Shown: positions 40,426-49,435 of the stretch, in pieces
Numbering within the stretch: the first letter of the stretch is position 1
How the letters are laid out: each line of letters opens with the position of its first letter
Source of the DNA: Eubacterium sp. CAG:274
Lineage (GTDB): Bacteria; Bacillota; Clostridia; Lachnospirales; CAG-274
DNA length: 59,067 nucleotides
Assembly: GCA_000432155.1 (NCBI GenBank)
Contig: FR888496.1
Location: 1-59,067 of the forward strand
Direction of reading: 5' to 3'
Program-made: the position numbers and the translations under genes
Notes under the pieces: model-generated
What the model saw: only the letters and a program-made list of their open reading frames with translations
Databases searched by the model: none
What the model was told of the DNA's origin: nothing

Positions 40426-41514
40426 ATGAAAAAATATAATATTATGGATTTATTTTCAGGTGCAGGGGGGCTAAGTTATGGCTTTTCATCTCTATGTCAA
40501 TTCAACATTTTGGCAGCAAATGAAATTGAAAAAGATATTTCGATTGCATATAAATTAAATCATCCAAATGTAGAAATGTTAAATTGTGATATAAGTGATT
40601 TAACTGAAGAAATATTAGAAAAAACGCTAAATGGACAAAGGGTTGATATTGTCGTTGGAGGACCTCCATGTCAGTCATATTCAACTCTTGGCAAAAGACA
40701 AATGGATGAAAGAGCTAATTTGTTTATACAATATAAAAGAATTCTCAACATTTTACAACCTAAAGCCTTTGTTTTTGAAAATGTTGTTGGTATGCTTAGT
40801 ATGAATAAAGGGAAACTTTTTGAGCAAATAAAAACTGAGTTTAAAGAGATTGGTTATATATTACAATGTAAAGTATTAGATGCAGCTGATTTTGGTGTAC
40901 CACAACATAGAGAACGAGTAATTCTAGTAGGTTTTAAAGGCAATAACAATTTTGTTTATCCATCTGAAACTCATGGTATTGGGCTGAAGCCGTATGTAAC
41001 ATTAAAAGATGCTATTGGGGATTTGCCTGTGCTAAGAAGTGGCGAAGAAAGCAACATTTATGCTACGGACGCTACGAATGAATTTTTGAAATTTGTCAGA
41101 AAAAATTCAAGTGTCTGTGTTGAAGGACACAAAGCACCTAAGAATGGTGAGAACCTTATCAAAATAATGCAAACATTAAAGGACGGTCAATCTAAGAATG
41201 ATTTACCTGAGGATATTCGTCCAAAAAGTGGATATGGTAATACCTATGCCAAGCTATGGTGGGATAAGCCGTCCACAACAATAACAAGAAATTTTGCATG
41301 CCCATCGTCTTCAAGATGTATTCATCCAAGAGATTCGAGAGCAATGTCTATTCGTGAAGGAGCAAGATTGCAGAGTTTTCCTGATGATTATAAATTTTAT
41401 GGCTCTGATGGTATGAAAAGGTTAGAAATAGGAAATGCTGTTCCACCATTGCTTTCAATAGCAATAGCTAAACAAATGTTAGAAGCATTACAAAAGAATG
41501 AGGCTACAGAATAG
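40426..41514 (+). CDS. DNA (cytosine-5) methyltransferase of a type II restriction-modification system
   Basis: This 362-residue m5C methyltransferase has motif I MDLFSGAGGLSYGF, motif IV GGPPCQSYS with catalytic Cys, motif VI ENV, motif VIII QHRERVILVGF, a variable target-recognition region, and the closing RLEIGNAVPPLLS. It faces the two nuclease genes and the controller on the other strand and would protect host DNA. The recognition sequence cannot be read. The gene is preceded by GGAGAG and by AT-rich DNA (40273-40425) holding only a promoter region. Confidence 0.95.
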   Translation: MKKYNIMDLFSGAGGLSYGFSSLCQFNILAANEIEKDISIAYKLNHPNVEMLNCDISDLTEEILEKTLNGQRVDIVVGGPPCQSYSTLGKRQMDERANLFIQYKRILNILQPKAFVFENVVGMLSMNKGKLFEQIKTEFKEIGYILQCKVLDAADFGVPQHRERVILVGFKGNNNFVYPSETHGIGLKPYVTLKDAIGDLPVLRSGEESNIYATDATNEFLKFVRKNSSVCVEGHKAPKNGENLIKIMQTLKDGQSKNDLPEDIRPKSGYGNTYAKLWWDKPSTTITRNFACPSSSRCIHPRDSRAMSIREGARLQSFPDDYKFYGSDGMKRLEIGNAVPPLLSIAIAKQMLEALQKNEATE

Positions 41515-41531
41515 CACTGTAGCCTCAAAAT
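41500..41531. terminator. Terminator shared by converging methylase and nuclease genes
   Basis: Ten-bp stem GAGGCTACAG/CTGTAGCCTC overlaps the methylase stop. Read on the minus strand it is followed by a T-rich tail, so it mainly ends the nuclease transcript. Confidence 0.75.
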
Positions 41532-42286
41532 TAGCAAATTATATTTTTATAATTTGTGGGTTCATCTGTAATAGCCCATTTGAAAGATTCAGGTGGTATA
41601 GAAAAAACAACTTTACTTTCGAATTCCTTTCGATGTACCCAATTGATATTATCATCTGATAGAAATGAAATATCAATAATAGCAGCAGTTCCATTGTATA
41701 AATCGAAGTGAACAATATATGAATATATACCATCGGATAAAAGAACTCTTTTTGCTTCCTCGACTTTATGGCGTTTTATATCGTTTTTTCCTGCAAATCC
41801 CGATTGAATTTCAAGTCTAATGGTTTTATTTTCTAATTTAATTTCTAAATCAGCAGTGGCTGATTTAGAGAAAGTTTTTATATCGGTTAATTTATCATTG
41901 CCTATGGTTTTTATTGAACCTTCTGGAATATCAAACATAATGGACAAGGCTTTTGAAAAGAATTCACATACAGCGTATCCCCTTATCCAGTTATAATATA
42001 CATTTTCAGGAGGTCTTCCATTATTATTTAATCGTGGTATTATGTTGTTCTCTCTAAGAATTTTATAGGCATTATCAATTTTTAAATTGAACGCTGTGAG
42101 ATTTGCATATCTTATGCTTTCATGAACAACAGTATTTAATTCTTGAAAAATATCCTTAATTCGAGAATTATACAATTCAATTTTATTCCAATTGACATCT
42201 ATGATATCCTTTCCTTTAAAATGGTCTTTTAATTTTTCTGCATTTTTATAACCAAGTTTAACTCTAAATTCTCTATTAATAGGCAT
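41531..42286 (-). CDS. Candidate restriction endonuclease subunit (second nuclease gene)
   Basis: This 251-residue protein is of no family I recognise. It contains a stretch ATADLEIKLENKTIRLEIQSG (about 143-163), in which D146 and E159-x-Q161 look like a PD-(D/E)XK-type core with Gln in place of Lys. A long helical N-terminal half precedes it. It overlaps the 286-residue gene upstream by 11 bases, so translation is coupled. Position next to a methylase and controller argues that it is part of the restriction enzyme. It could instead be a specificity or stabilising partner. Confidence 0.6.
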   Translation of the reverse strand: MPINREFRVKLGYKNAEKLKDHFKGKDIIDVNWNKIELYNSRIKDIFQELNTVVHESIRYANLTAFNLKIDNAYKILRENNIIPRLNNNGRPPENVYYNWIRGYAVCEFFSKALSIMFDIPEGSIKTIGNDKLTDIKTFSKSATADLEIKLENKTIRLEIQSGFAGKNDIKRHKVEEAKRVLLSDGIYSYIVHFDLYNGTAAIIDISFLSDDNINWVHRKEFESKVVFSIPPESFKWAITDEPTNYKNIIC

Positions 42287-43136
42287 TATCTAACCTCCTG
42301 TTAAGTATGTCATATATTTTATTATAGTTATGATGAAATTGTAATTGCCCTTGATGCCATTGAACGAATCCGAATGGTAACTGGATTGTTGTGCCACCAA
42401 ATGAAGAACCATAATAAGTTTCATTTTGTGAGACTTTTTGAACGGCACAACAGATGTCTTCTATAAAGAATATATCATCTGTAATATTTTCACCAAGAAG
42501 ATTTATATACCATACAAAGTCTGACCACTCTTTTCTATCACACACAGCACCCATGGAAAATGAAAGTTTAGTGAGTTCATAAGCATTATCAGTAAACCAT
42601 TGTAATAATACATTATAGAGATGCCTATTATATGCCTTTAATGTAGTGGCATTTAAGCTCTTATGTCGCAATTGCAAGTTATAATTTTTAGTAATAGTTT
42701 GATCGCCATATTTCTTAATTATGTCAATGGCATCATCAGCAGCTGCCCAAAATAGGTTAATTGCTCTACGCACATCATCAGGAATTTGAGTGTTGAATTG
42801 TTTTTCAAAAGTATCAATAAATAGTCCTGCCTTTACAAAATACACTTGTCCACCAAGACTTTTTTTAATGGAAATATTTATTACCTCATTTGTGTCAAGA
42901 TAGATTTTTAAGTCAGTTTTAGATTTTGTTTTTCGTCCGTTGACGCTTGGCACATTTGTTTCGTGCAATCCACCAATTGTTGTGTGTAAAATATGTGCAT
43001 AAGGTTTATCTATTCTTTTTAATAAAGAAGTTGCGAATTCCTCATCAGTATCTAAGCGTATCTTTACTAAGTCTTCATTCTTATGTCCTGATAACTTTGC
43101 ATGTTTCCATCCTGTGGCTCTATCTCTGTGTTCCAT
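42276..43136 (-). CDS. Candidate restriction endonuclease subunit (first nuclease gene)
   Basis: This 286-residue protein carries KTKSKTDLKIYLDTNEV then ISIKKSLGGQVYF; D75 and S89-I-K91 form a PD-(D/E)XK-like pattern with Ser in place of the acidic residue. An N-terminal basic stretch (GWKHAKLSGHKNEDLV) resembles the start of several type II nucleases. It begins two bases after the controller stop and overlaps the 251-residue gene, so controller and both nuclease genes form one operon. Whether the two products form a heteromer or are separate enzymes is not known. Confidence 0.65.
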   Translation of the reverse strand: MEHRDRATGWKHAKLSGHKNEDLVKIRLDTDEEFATSLLKRIDKPYAHILHTTIGGLHETNVPSVNGRKTKSKTDLKIYLDTNEVINISIKKSLGGQVYFVKAGLFIDTFEKQFNTQIPDDVRRAINLFWAAADDAIDIIKKYGDQTITKNYNLQLRHKSLNATTLKAYNRHLYNVLLQWFTDNAYELTKLSFSMGAVCDRKEWSDFVWYINLLGENITDDIFFIEDICCAVQKVSQNETYYGSSFGGTTIQLPFGFVQWHQGQLQFHHNYNKIYDILNRRLDNAY

Positions 43137-43138
43137 AA

Positions 43139-43348
43139 TTATTCCTCCATGAATAATTTATAAGTTTCTATCTCAAGTGCATCTGCAATGCGCTGAATAT
43201 TTTCAAGTGATATGCTGCGACGGTAACATTCTATTGCACTTATATAAGTACGGTGCATACCACATTTTTCAGCAAATGCTTCTTGAGATATTCCCATAGC
43301 TGTACGATATTTTTTTAGATTATCACCAAATACTTTAATAATGTCCAT
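43139..43348 (-). CDS. XRE-family controller protein of the restriction system
   Basis: This 69-residue single helix-turn-helix protein (GISQEAFAEKCGMHRTYISAIECYRR) is of the size and kind of C proteins that time expression of restriction genes after entry into a new cell. It heads the minus-strand operon with the two nuclease candidates. Ribosome site GGAGG is near the start. Its own operator probably lies in the 90 bases upstream, where TATAAT (complement near 43375) and a TAGACT -35-like word are visible. Confidence 0.88.
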   Translation of the reverse strand: MDIIKVFGDNLKKYRTAMGISQEAFAEKCGMHRTYISAIECYRRSISLENIQRIADALEIETYKLFMEE

Positions 43349-43755
43349 AATTAAAATCCTCCATCAATATGTATTATAATATTGTTGAATACAAAAAGTC
43401 TACATACAATAAGTATTAAAAGAAATACGAATATAGTAAAAAAGGAAATTGCTAAAAATAATCCGTAAAAACTTAATTGTAATATATTTTACAGTAACGG
43501 CAATACACAATAAGCAAAATAGGTTGTGTTGTTATAAAATCATAATATTTTATAATTATAAATGTTTGGAAATCTGGAATTAGAGCGTCTAAAAATTATC
43601 CAAAGGATGAATCACATTATAAATAAAAAGAACTTTTTTCTTATAGACGGATATTTAAATAACATCGTTTACTAATACAATAAATAGTTAAGAGTACATA
43701 TTTTTAAGTTAATAATTATAGGTGTATTAAGTTATTCAGTTTTAATATTTTTTGT
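43349..43755. other. Intergenic region between restriction operon and mobilisation genes
   Basis: The right-most 90 bases hold the restriction operon promoter on the minus strand. The rest is AT-rich, with stops in all frames and no convincing gene. It leads into the truncated mobC reading frame. Confidence 0.6.
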
Positions 43756-43917
43756 CGGGAATGGATAAATCAGATTGCTCACAGAGTAAATTCCAATCCT
43801 GAGAAATTAGAACTTTATTCTGATGATTTAATTTTTATAAAGAGCCAAATTCAGAAAATAAAAATGGATAACGAAGAATTGATAAATAAAGTTTTTAAAA
43901 GTTTTAAAATAAAATAG
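43756..43917 (+). pseudogene. C-terminal remnant of a MobC-like mobilisation protein
   Basis: An open frame without a start reads REWINQIAHRVNSNPE and ends FKSFKIK. The INQIAHRVN block is typical of the C-terminal part of plasmid mobilisation proteins MobC. It ends 11 bases before the relaxase, as an intact mobC would. The N-terminal half is missing. Confidence 0.6.
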
Positions 43918-43928
43918 GAGGGGTAGTT

Positions 43929-45302
43929 ATGGCTGTAACTAAAATCATACCGATAAAAGCAACTGTTCAAAAAGCAGTTGATTATATTTGCAATCCTGAT
44001 AAGACAGACGATGAATTATATATAGATTGTTCAAACTGTTCACCATTTTGTGCAAAGTTAGAATTTGACTTCTATCGTTATAGATATAATAACAGTGTGA
44101 AAGAATACAATCAAGGAGTTAAGGCATATCATCAAGTACAATCATTTAAGCCCGGTGAAGTTACTCCAGAGCTTGCACATAAAATTGGTAAAGAGTTTGC
44201 AAAAAGAGAATTTGGTGAAAAGTTTGCATACATAGTAACAACGCATATTGATAAAGAACACATTCACAATCACATTATAAGTTGTGCCTATTCTACAGAC
44301 GGAAGTAATAAATATCACGACGGAGGGTTAAAAGATATTTATCGTAGAAGAAATTTAAGTGATGAAATTTGTAAAGAGAATGGTTTGTCGGTTATAGAAT
44401 ATAATCGTAAAAATTGGCAGACTTATAAAGAATGGCAAACCAATAGAAACGGTACAAGTTGGAAACAGGAATTAAAAGATATTATTGATAAAAATATTGC
44501 CATTGCAAAATCTTATGATGAGTTTGTTTTGAAAATGAGGCAAGAAAATATTTTTGTGAATGATAGTAAAAAATATATAACATTCCAAAAGGAAGGGAAA
44601 AGAGCTGTTCGAGGAAAAACTTTAGGAGATAACTATTCAGAAAATAAGATTATAGAAAGAATAGGGAGCGAAAATAAAATTAAGTCCATTAAGGAAAATG
44701 TTGAAAGTAAACCTATTGATAAAATTATTGATACCAATGAAAATAAGTTTCAAGAGAGTATAGGACTTAATAGATGGGCAAACAAAAAGAATATGGAAAC
44801 AGCTGACCAATTATTTAATCTTCTAAGAAGTGAAGGCTTTACTTCTGTTGAAAATTTAAGAAATTATATAATTAGTCAGGAAATGCAAACAGATGATTTA
44901 AAAGAAATTGTGGAATTTCATAAATTAGAAATTAAAAGATGTCAGGAAACGATTAGATATATAAAAGATTATCAAGATTTTAAAAAATATACTTATGGAT
45001 TAGCACAAGCCAAAGATAAAGAAGCATTTAGAAGTAAATATGAAAATCAGTTAAATAAATTTTTTACAGCTGAAAAATTTTTAGCTAAAAATGACATTGA
45101 AGAATTTGATGACACTAAAATTATTGAATTAAATCAAGAAATGGGAGCAAATGCCATATCATTATCAGAAATAGAAAAAGAGATAAGAAAAAATACAGGT
45201 AAAAATTTTACAAATTTAAAAGACTTGTTAAACCAACTGGATACATATTTAGGTAATAGTAAAAAGGAAAAGACACACGATAAATTTGATATGGAAAGAT
45301 AG
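43929..45302 (+). CDS. Relaxase/mobilisation nuclease (MobA-like)
   Basis: This 457-residue DNA-nicking relaxase shows the N-terminal motif ITTHIDKEHIHNHII-type metal triad (as VTTHIDKEHIHNHI) and opens AVTKIIPIKATVQKAVDYI with candidate Tyr in DYI. The C-terminal half is helical and basic and could interact with the transfer machinery. It would nick the element at its origin of transfer for mobilisation by a helper. AGGAGG at 43917. With mobC broken, mobilisation is likely impaired. A palindromic terminator covers its stop. Confidence 0.92.
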   Translation: MAVTKIIPIKATVQKAVDYICNPDKTDDELYIDCSNCSPFCAKLEFDFYRYRYNNSVKEYNQGVKAYHQVQSFKPGEVTPELAHKIGKEFAKREFGEKFAYIVTTHIDKEHIHNHIISCAYSTDGSNKYHDGGLKDIYRRRNLSDEICKENGLSVIEYNRKNWQTYKEWQTNRNGTSWKQELKDIIDKNIAIAKSYDEFVLKMRQENIFVNDSKKYITFQKEGKRAVRGKTLGDNYSENKIIERIGSENKIKSIKENVESKPIDKIIDTNENKFQESIGLNRWANKKNMETADQLFNLLRSEGFTSVENLRNYIISQEMQTDDLKEIVEFHKLEIKRCQETIRYIKDYQDFKKYTYGLAQAKDKEAFRSKYENQLNKFFTAEKFLAKNDIEEFDDTKIIELNQEMGANAISLSEIEKEIRKNTGKNFTNLKDLLNQLDTYLGNSKKEKTHDKFDMER

Positions 45303-45336
45303 ATTTAAATTAAGTTAATTTTAAATCTATCTTATC
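45297..45336 (+). terminator. Palindromic terminator after the relaxase
   Basis: AGATAGATTTAAAT pairs with ATTTTAAATCTATCT around a short loop, and covers the relaxase stop codon. Confidence 0.75.
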
Positions 45337-46088
45337 TTATAATGTGAATTTAATATTGATGATAAAAAATATAAATAAATGATAATAAAGCGTTGGAATT
45401 GTGTAGAATTTGTAAAAAAACAGAGGAAACATTCGAATTTAAGGAAAAACAAGTGAGTTAGTATATGCTTTAGTATACAATAGGGCAGGATATGAATATA
45501 AGGTAGCAAATATAACATTATTTGTTATTTAGAAAGCTATGTAACATATGAAATGGTGATTTTTATTCGATGTTATTTTTGTCAACTATAAAATTCAAAT
45601 AGGACAATTCATTGAAAAAATGAGAAAAGAAATTATATTAAGAGGTCTTTCGGAATATAAGACATTTTCAAAAAGATGTGAAAATGAAGAAATAAAACTT
45701 TTAATTGAAAAGTTAAGTTTAGAAATTTAACTCTTTAAATGAAAAGCAAATAGAGGTGATAGATTTGGAAAAATGATGATACTGACATTTGAATCTGGTG
45801 ATGAAATACTGAATCATATAATATCTTATGTCAGCATGGAGAAAAAGAAATTTCAATCGTTCGTAAGTGCGAAGAAAAATTTGATTTTTGGGGGTGAAAA
45901 TATATTTAACAAATTGATTGTTAAAAAAGCAACTGAAAGAAATTATTTTAATATTTATAGAATCTGAGATTTTATTGTTGTTGGCTCAAAATGCTGGAAT
46001 AGTATTCAACAAAAAAATTATATGATAATGTCTGGAAAAAACATATTTTGAAAATTATAACATTGTCATAAACCATATTTGCAACAAA
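45337..46088. other. Degenerate region without intact genes
   Basis: About 750 bases of AT-rich DNA with short fragments only. One frame (to 45730) ends IGQFIEKMRKEIILRGLSE and later ENEEIKLLIEKLSLEI; another (45773-45967) is 64 codons with an unconvincing composition and no good ribosome site. I see relic coding but no function. Confidence 0.6.
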
Positions 46089-46193
46089 AGGGAGAAGCTA
46101 GAGGATAATCCAAGTAAGCCGATCTACATACAAACGGTTTGGAAAGTTGGCTTTCGTTTTAATCAAGCATTGAAAATGAGTAAAACGCGGTAA
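46089..46193 (+). pseudogene. C-terminal fragment of an OmpR-type response regulator
   Basis: The 34-codon fragment reads REKLEDNPSKP then IQTVWKVGFRFNQ, which is the end of the OmpR/VanR winged-helix domain (usual form REKIEDNP...TVWGVGYKF). No receiver domain or start is present, so it is a relic. A terminator overlaps its end. Confidence 0.7.
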
Positions 46194-46222
46194 AAAACTT
46201 TGTTGATTTTTACCGCATTTTT
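46187..46222 (+). terminator. Terminator
   Basis: Ten-bp stem GCGGTAAAAA/TTTTTACCGC followed by ATTTTT. Confidence 0.8.
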
Positions 46223-46270
46223 GAGTATAATAAAATTAGAGGTGTAATTACTTTTAAAATGGTGATCGTT

Positions 46271-46481
46271 ATGTTAAATATATTACCAGTATCTGATTTA
46301 AAAAATTACAATGAAGTATTTAAAGAATTATCAGGTGGGAGAGCCTGTATTCCTCACTGAAAATGGTATGTACAGATTTGTGGTGATTGATATAGAAGAT
46401 TACGAGTTCGATAAAGCAGAAAAGAGGCTTTTAGAGATTTTGCAAGAAGCAGAAGCGAATGTGAAAAATGTAAAAGGCTAG
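46271..46481 (+). pseudogene. Frameshifted Phd/YefM-family antitoxin
   Basis: The frame begins MLNILPVSDLKNYNEVFKELS and hits a stop at 46358. Shifting by one base near 46335, in a GGTGGG run, restores GEPVFLTENGMYRFVVIDIEDYEFD and continues to the stop at 46481. The combined product is a standard Phd-type antitoxin of about 70 residues. An extra G is the probable cause. The toxin gene that should follow is not intact; a vague ParE-like trace exists up to 46650. Confidence 0.7.
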
Positions 46482-46749
46482 TTGTTATTGGAAAAATTGA
46501 AGATTATACATTTGTGAGGACTTTGTCTAAGCGTGTGAGTTTTATACGGCCTATAAATATACGATGTGGCAATATTTATGTATGCTATATAAGGTTGGTA
46601 AGTAAGCAGTAGAGATTTATTGGGAAGGAAAAAGAGGTATCAAGATATTACGAGGATATTTGTGTGGATTTTTTGATATGGAAATACAAGGACTAATTTT
46701 TATTTATTATAGAATGTAATAAACATCAGAGAAAGAGAGGGATATTCAA

Positions 46750-49308
46750 ATGAATTCAACTGTTGAAGGTGTATTGTGTAGTATAGTAGCATCGATTATT
46801 TGTGATATTGGAAAGTATGGATTAGGCCAATTGAAATATAAGAAAGTAAATTTTGAAAAAGAACATGTAGAAAAAATTATTTTTGAAAAAATAGATAAAA
46901 AGTATGAAGTATTGTGCAGTTCAGGTATACTTTCAGATTTTTTAAAAAGTCCGTTGATTATTGATACTATAAATAATTATATTACTTATGTTATTACTGG
47001 AAAATTAGAAGTAAAATTATCCAATAACGGCATAAATAAAAAAGGAAAAAATAAATGTTTGGGAGAGTTAGAAATTATTGATTTTTTGTCAGATAATCTC
47101 CAGAAAAGATATATAGACGCAAATGTACTTACGATACCTGAAAAACAGTTGATAGAATCTTTTTTTGCGAAAATGTTCTCATTAAGCAGTAATTATATTT
47201 TAGAACAATTAGGTCATGAAGAAGTTGCAATGATATACTTTGTTAATAACAAAATGAATTTATTAGGAAATGGGGTTATATCAAAGTTAGATGAAATTGA
47301 GTCTATTTTGAGACAAAGTATTCAATCTGAGGTGGTTTATACTGATGATAAGTATTTAGATGATAAAGAATATTATATTAAAATTTTGAAAGATAATCAT
47401 AGAATGGCACATATATATTTATTGGATAAATTTGATATTAATGAATTCTATGTTCCACCATTTCTTACACAGAGGGAAGAAAAGGTACATAGGCTAGAAT
47501 TTGGATATATACGAAATAGTCAAATATATAAAATCAATATGCAAGAAAAAATATATAATGAAATTGATTTTGATGATTGGAAGTATATTTTTGAAAGAAG
47601 TAACATAGTATATGTTACGGGGGGAGCCGGTTATGGAAAATCTTTATTTATGAAGAAATTGATTGGGGAATATGAAAAGTTAAATATAGTTGATGCTGAT
47701 GAATATATGGTTATTTATGGTGAATTGAAAAATTTCTTTATAAATAATACAAGTAATCCCATGTCGGTTGTTGATTTTTTACAGAATAGTATGAAAAGAG
47801 AGACTCTTATTGAAGATTCTAGGATATCTAAAGAATTAATAAATTATTATTTAAAGAGGGGGAGATGTATTATATTACTTGATGCACTGGATGAAGTAGA
47901 TAAAGAGAAAAGGCAAGAATTGCATAGTCATGTGATTCATTACTTTAAAAATCAAAATCCTAATAATAGAGTGTGTATTACATCGAGAGCAAGAGGTTTT
48001 TTACCAGAAAAGAATATTGAAGTATTTGAAATAGAACCATTGGATAGGGGTCAAATACAGACATATGTTGATAATATTATTAAATTAGGTAAATTCGATA
48101 AAAGTGATAGAGAATCTTTTTTACAGCAAACACAGATATTGGTTAATAAAGGATTTTTAAACATCTTTTTAGTATTATCTCTTTTGATAAATATATATAA
48201 GGCAGAGAGAGAATTACCAGAAAATAAGTTAGAATTATATCAAAAGTGTTTTGAATATATCTCCAATAAGCGAGAGAAAGAAAAATCACAAGAAAAATAC
48301 GATTGGACTCTTATTTCAACATTGATGAAAGATAATACATTTATGGAATTAGCAAATCTTTGCTTGCCTAATAATAGTGATGTAAGTAAGGATATAATAA
48401 AAGAACGATTAACTAAAATTTATAAGACAAAATATGTTTCAGAAAATCAAACGGAGTTTGCAATTGATCAGTTTTTATTATTTTGTTCTGATCGAACTGA
48501 ACTTTTTGTCCCAGCATCTGGTGAGGATTGCTTTAAATTTTTTCATCGCTCATTTTTTGAATATTTTTATTCACAATATATTTTTACAAGGATGTCGAGT
48601 GTTGAAGAAATATATGATGCCTGGAGAACATTTGATGTGGATTCGGAAATTTTTGAATTAACACTGGCTATGTTTAAACAGAAAAATGAGAGCAAATATC
48701 AAGAAATTGTTGAGTTCCTTTTGAAAAAATTAAAAGAGACATTTAGTGATAAAATTGAGAGAATTAATGTAATGAATATGCTGGTTTTATGTATGCAGGT
48801 AATAGATGATGAATTATATAAAAAGCAATTTGTTAATTTTATTGCTGATAACATAGAGTTCTGTAATAAAAATATTCAAAAAATTCATAACCAAGAAATT
48901 ATTATTAATGTTATAAATTCGAATAGTGATTATAAGGATATGGTTATTGATAGATATGAAGATATTGCAATATATGAGAGTGTGATTGCTTTATTGAAGA
49001 TATATCCTGAGGCAGAACAATTTCTTAAACAAGATTACAAACATAGGGATTATAACAAACAAGTTAATGTATTTAAATTTAGATTTGAGAGTTGTTATAA
49101 CTATAATTTTTATTCACAAATATATTTTTCGAATATTGATATAAATAAAGTTTTTGAGAACCTTTCAAGTTCAGATCTAATTACATTAGGAAAGAATGCG
49201 GGAGCAACAACTAAAGAAATTAATAAAATACGGGCCAAATACAAAAAGTATTTAGCCTTAAAACCAGAAATTAAAGAAAATGTAGATAAATTGCTGTTGC
49301 AGAGATGA
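46750..49308 (+). CDS. NACHT-domain STAND NTPase, bNACHT-like candidate antiphage protein
   Basis: This 852-residue protein has an N-terminal helical domain (1-270) with a hydrophobic start (VLCSIVASIICDIG, residues 8-21), then a NACHT NTPase: Walker A GGAGYGKS (291-298), Walker B IILLDALDEVD (374-384) and sensor-like CITSRARGF (about 407-415). Helical winged-helix and arm regions follow (FFHRSFFEYFYSQYIF near 600), with a C-terminal helical part to 852. No TIR, nuclease or protease is recognisable at the N-terminus, so the effector is unknown. STAND proteins of this kind sense phage proteins and trigger cell death in bacteria. Ribosome site AGAGAGGG. It lies among a restriction system, broken toxin genes and IS200 relics. 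Antiphage function is inferred. Confidence 0.85.
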   Translation: MNSTVEGVLCSIVASIICDIGKYGLGQLKYKKVNFEKEHVEKIIFEKIDKKYEVLCSSGILSDFLKSPLIIDTINNYITYVITGKLEVKLSNNGINKKGKNKCLGELEIIDFLSDNLQKRYIDANVLTIPEKQLIESFFAKMFSLSSNYILEQLGHEEVAMIYFVNNKMNLLGNGVISKLDEIESILRQSIQSEVVYTDDKYLDDKEYYIKILKDNHRMAHIYLLDKFDINEFYVPPFLTQREEKVHRLEFGYIRNSQIYKINMQEKIYNEIDFDDWKYIFERSNIVYVTGGAGYGKSLFMKKLIGEYEKLNIVDADEYMVIYGELKNFFINNTSNPMSVVDFLQNSMKRETLIEDSRISKELINYYLKRGRCIILLDALDEVDKEKRQELHSHVIHYFKNQNPNNRVCITSRARGFLPEKNIEVFEIEPLDRGQIQTYVDNIIKLGKFDKSDRESFLQQTQILVNKGFLNIFLVLSLLINIYKAERELPENKLELYQKCFEYISNKREKEKSQEKYDWTLISTLMKDNTFMELANLCLPNNSDVSKDIIKERLTKIYKTKYVSENQTEFAIDQFLLFCSDRTELFVPASGEDCFKFFHRSFFEYFYSQYIFTRMSSVEEIYDAWRTFDVDSEIFELTLAMFKQKNESKYQEIVEFLLKKLKETFSDKIERINVMNMLVLCMQVIDDELYKKQFVNFIADNIEFCNKNIQKIHNQEIIINVINSNSDYKDMVIDRYEDIAIYESVIALLKIYPEAEQFLKQDYKHRDYNKQVNVFKFRFESCYNYNFYSQIYFSNIDINKVFENLSSSDLITLGKNAGATTKEINKIRAKYKKYLALKPEIKENVDKLLLQR

Positions 49309-49387
49309 CAGAAAAATGTTTGAATAATAAAAAAGTGAAGTGCTTTCTGTCAAGTAGACAATGTAAAAAACAAAAATATTTAGTTTA

Positions 49388-49427
49388 AATGAATTCCGAC
49401 CTGTTGTGTAACAAGGTCAGAATTTTT
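49388..49427 (+). terminator. Terminator after the NACHT gene
   Basis: Stem ATTCCGACCT/AGGTCAGAAT with one mismatch and a run of T. It lies 80 bases after the NACHT stop. Confidence 0.65.
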
Positions 49428-49435
49428 TGTAAACA

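Noticed and set aside
45773..45967. 64-codon open frame in the decayed island
   Set aside because: No good ribosome site, no recognisable family, surrounded by relic fragments; treated as non-functional.
46482..46700. ParE-type toxin after the broken antitoxin
   Set aside because: Only a vague, multiply interrupted resemblance; not enough to call a gene or pseudogene.
46750..46815. Signal peptide at the NACHT protein N-terminus
   Set aside because: The hydrophobic stretch (VLCSIVASIICDIG) is short, starts after an acidic residue, lacks a basic leader and a cleavage site; NACHT proteins are cytosolic.
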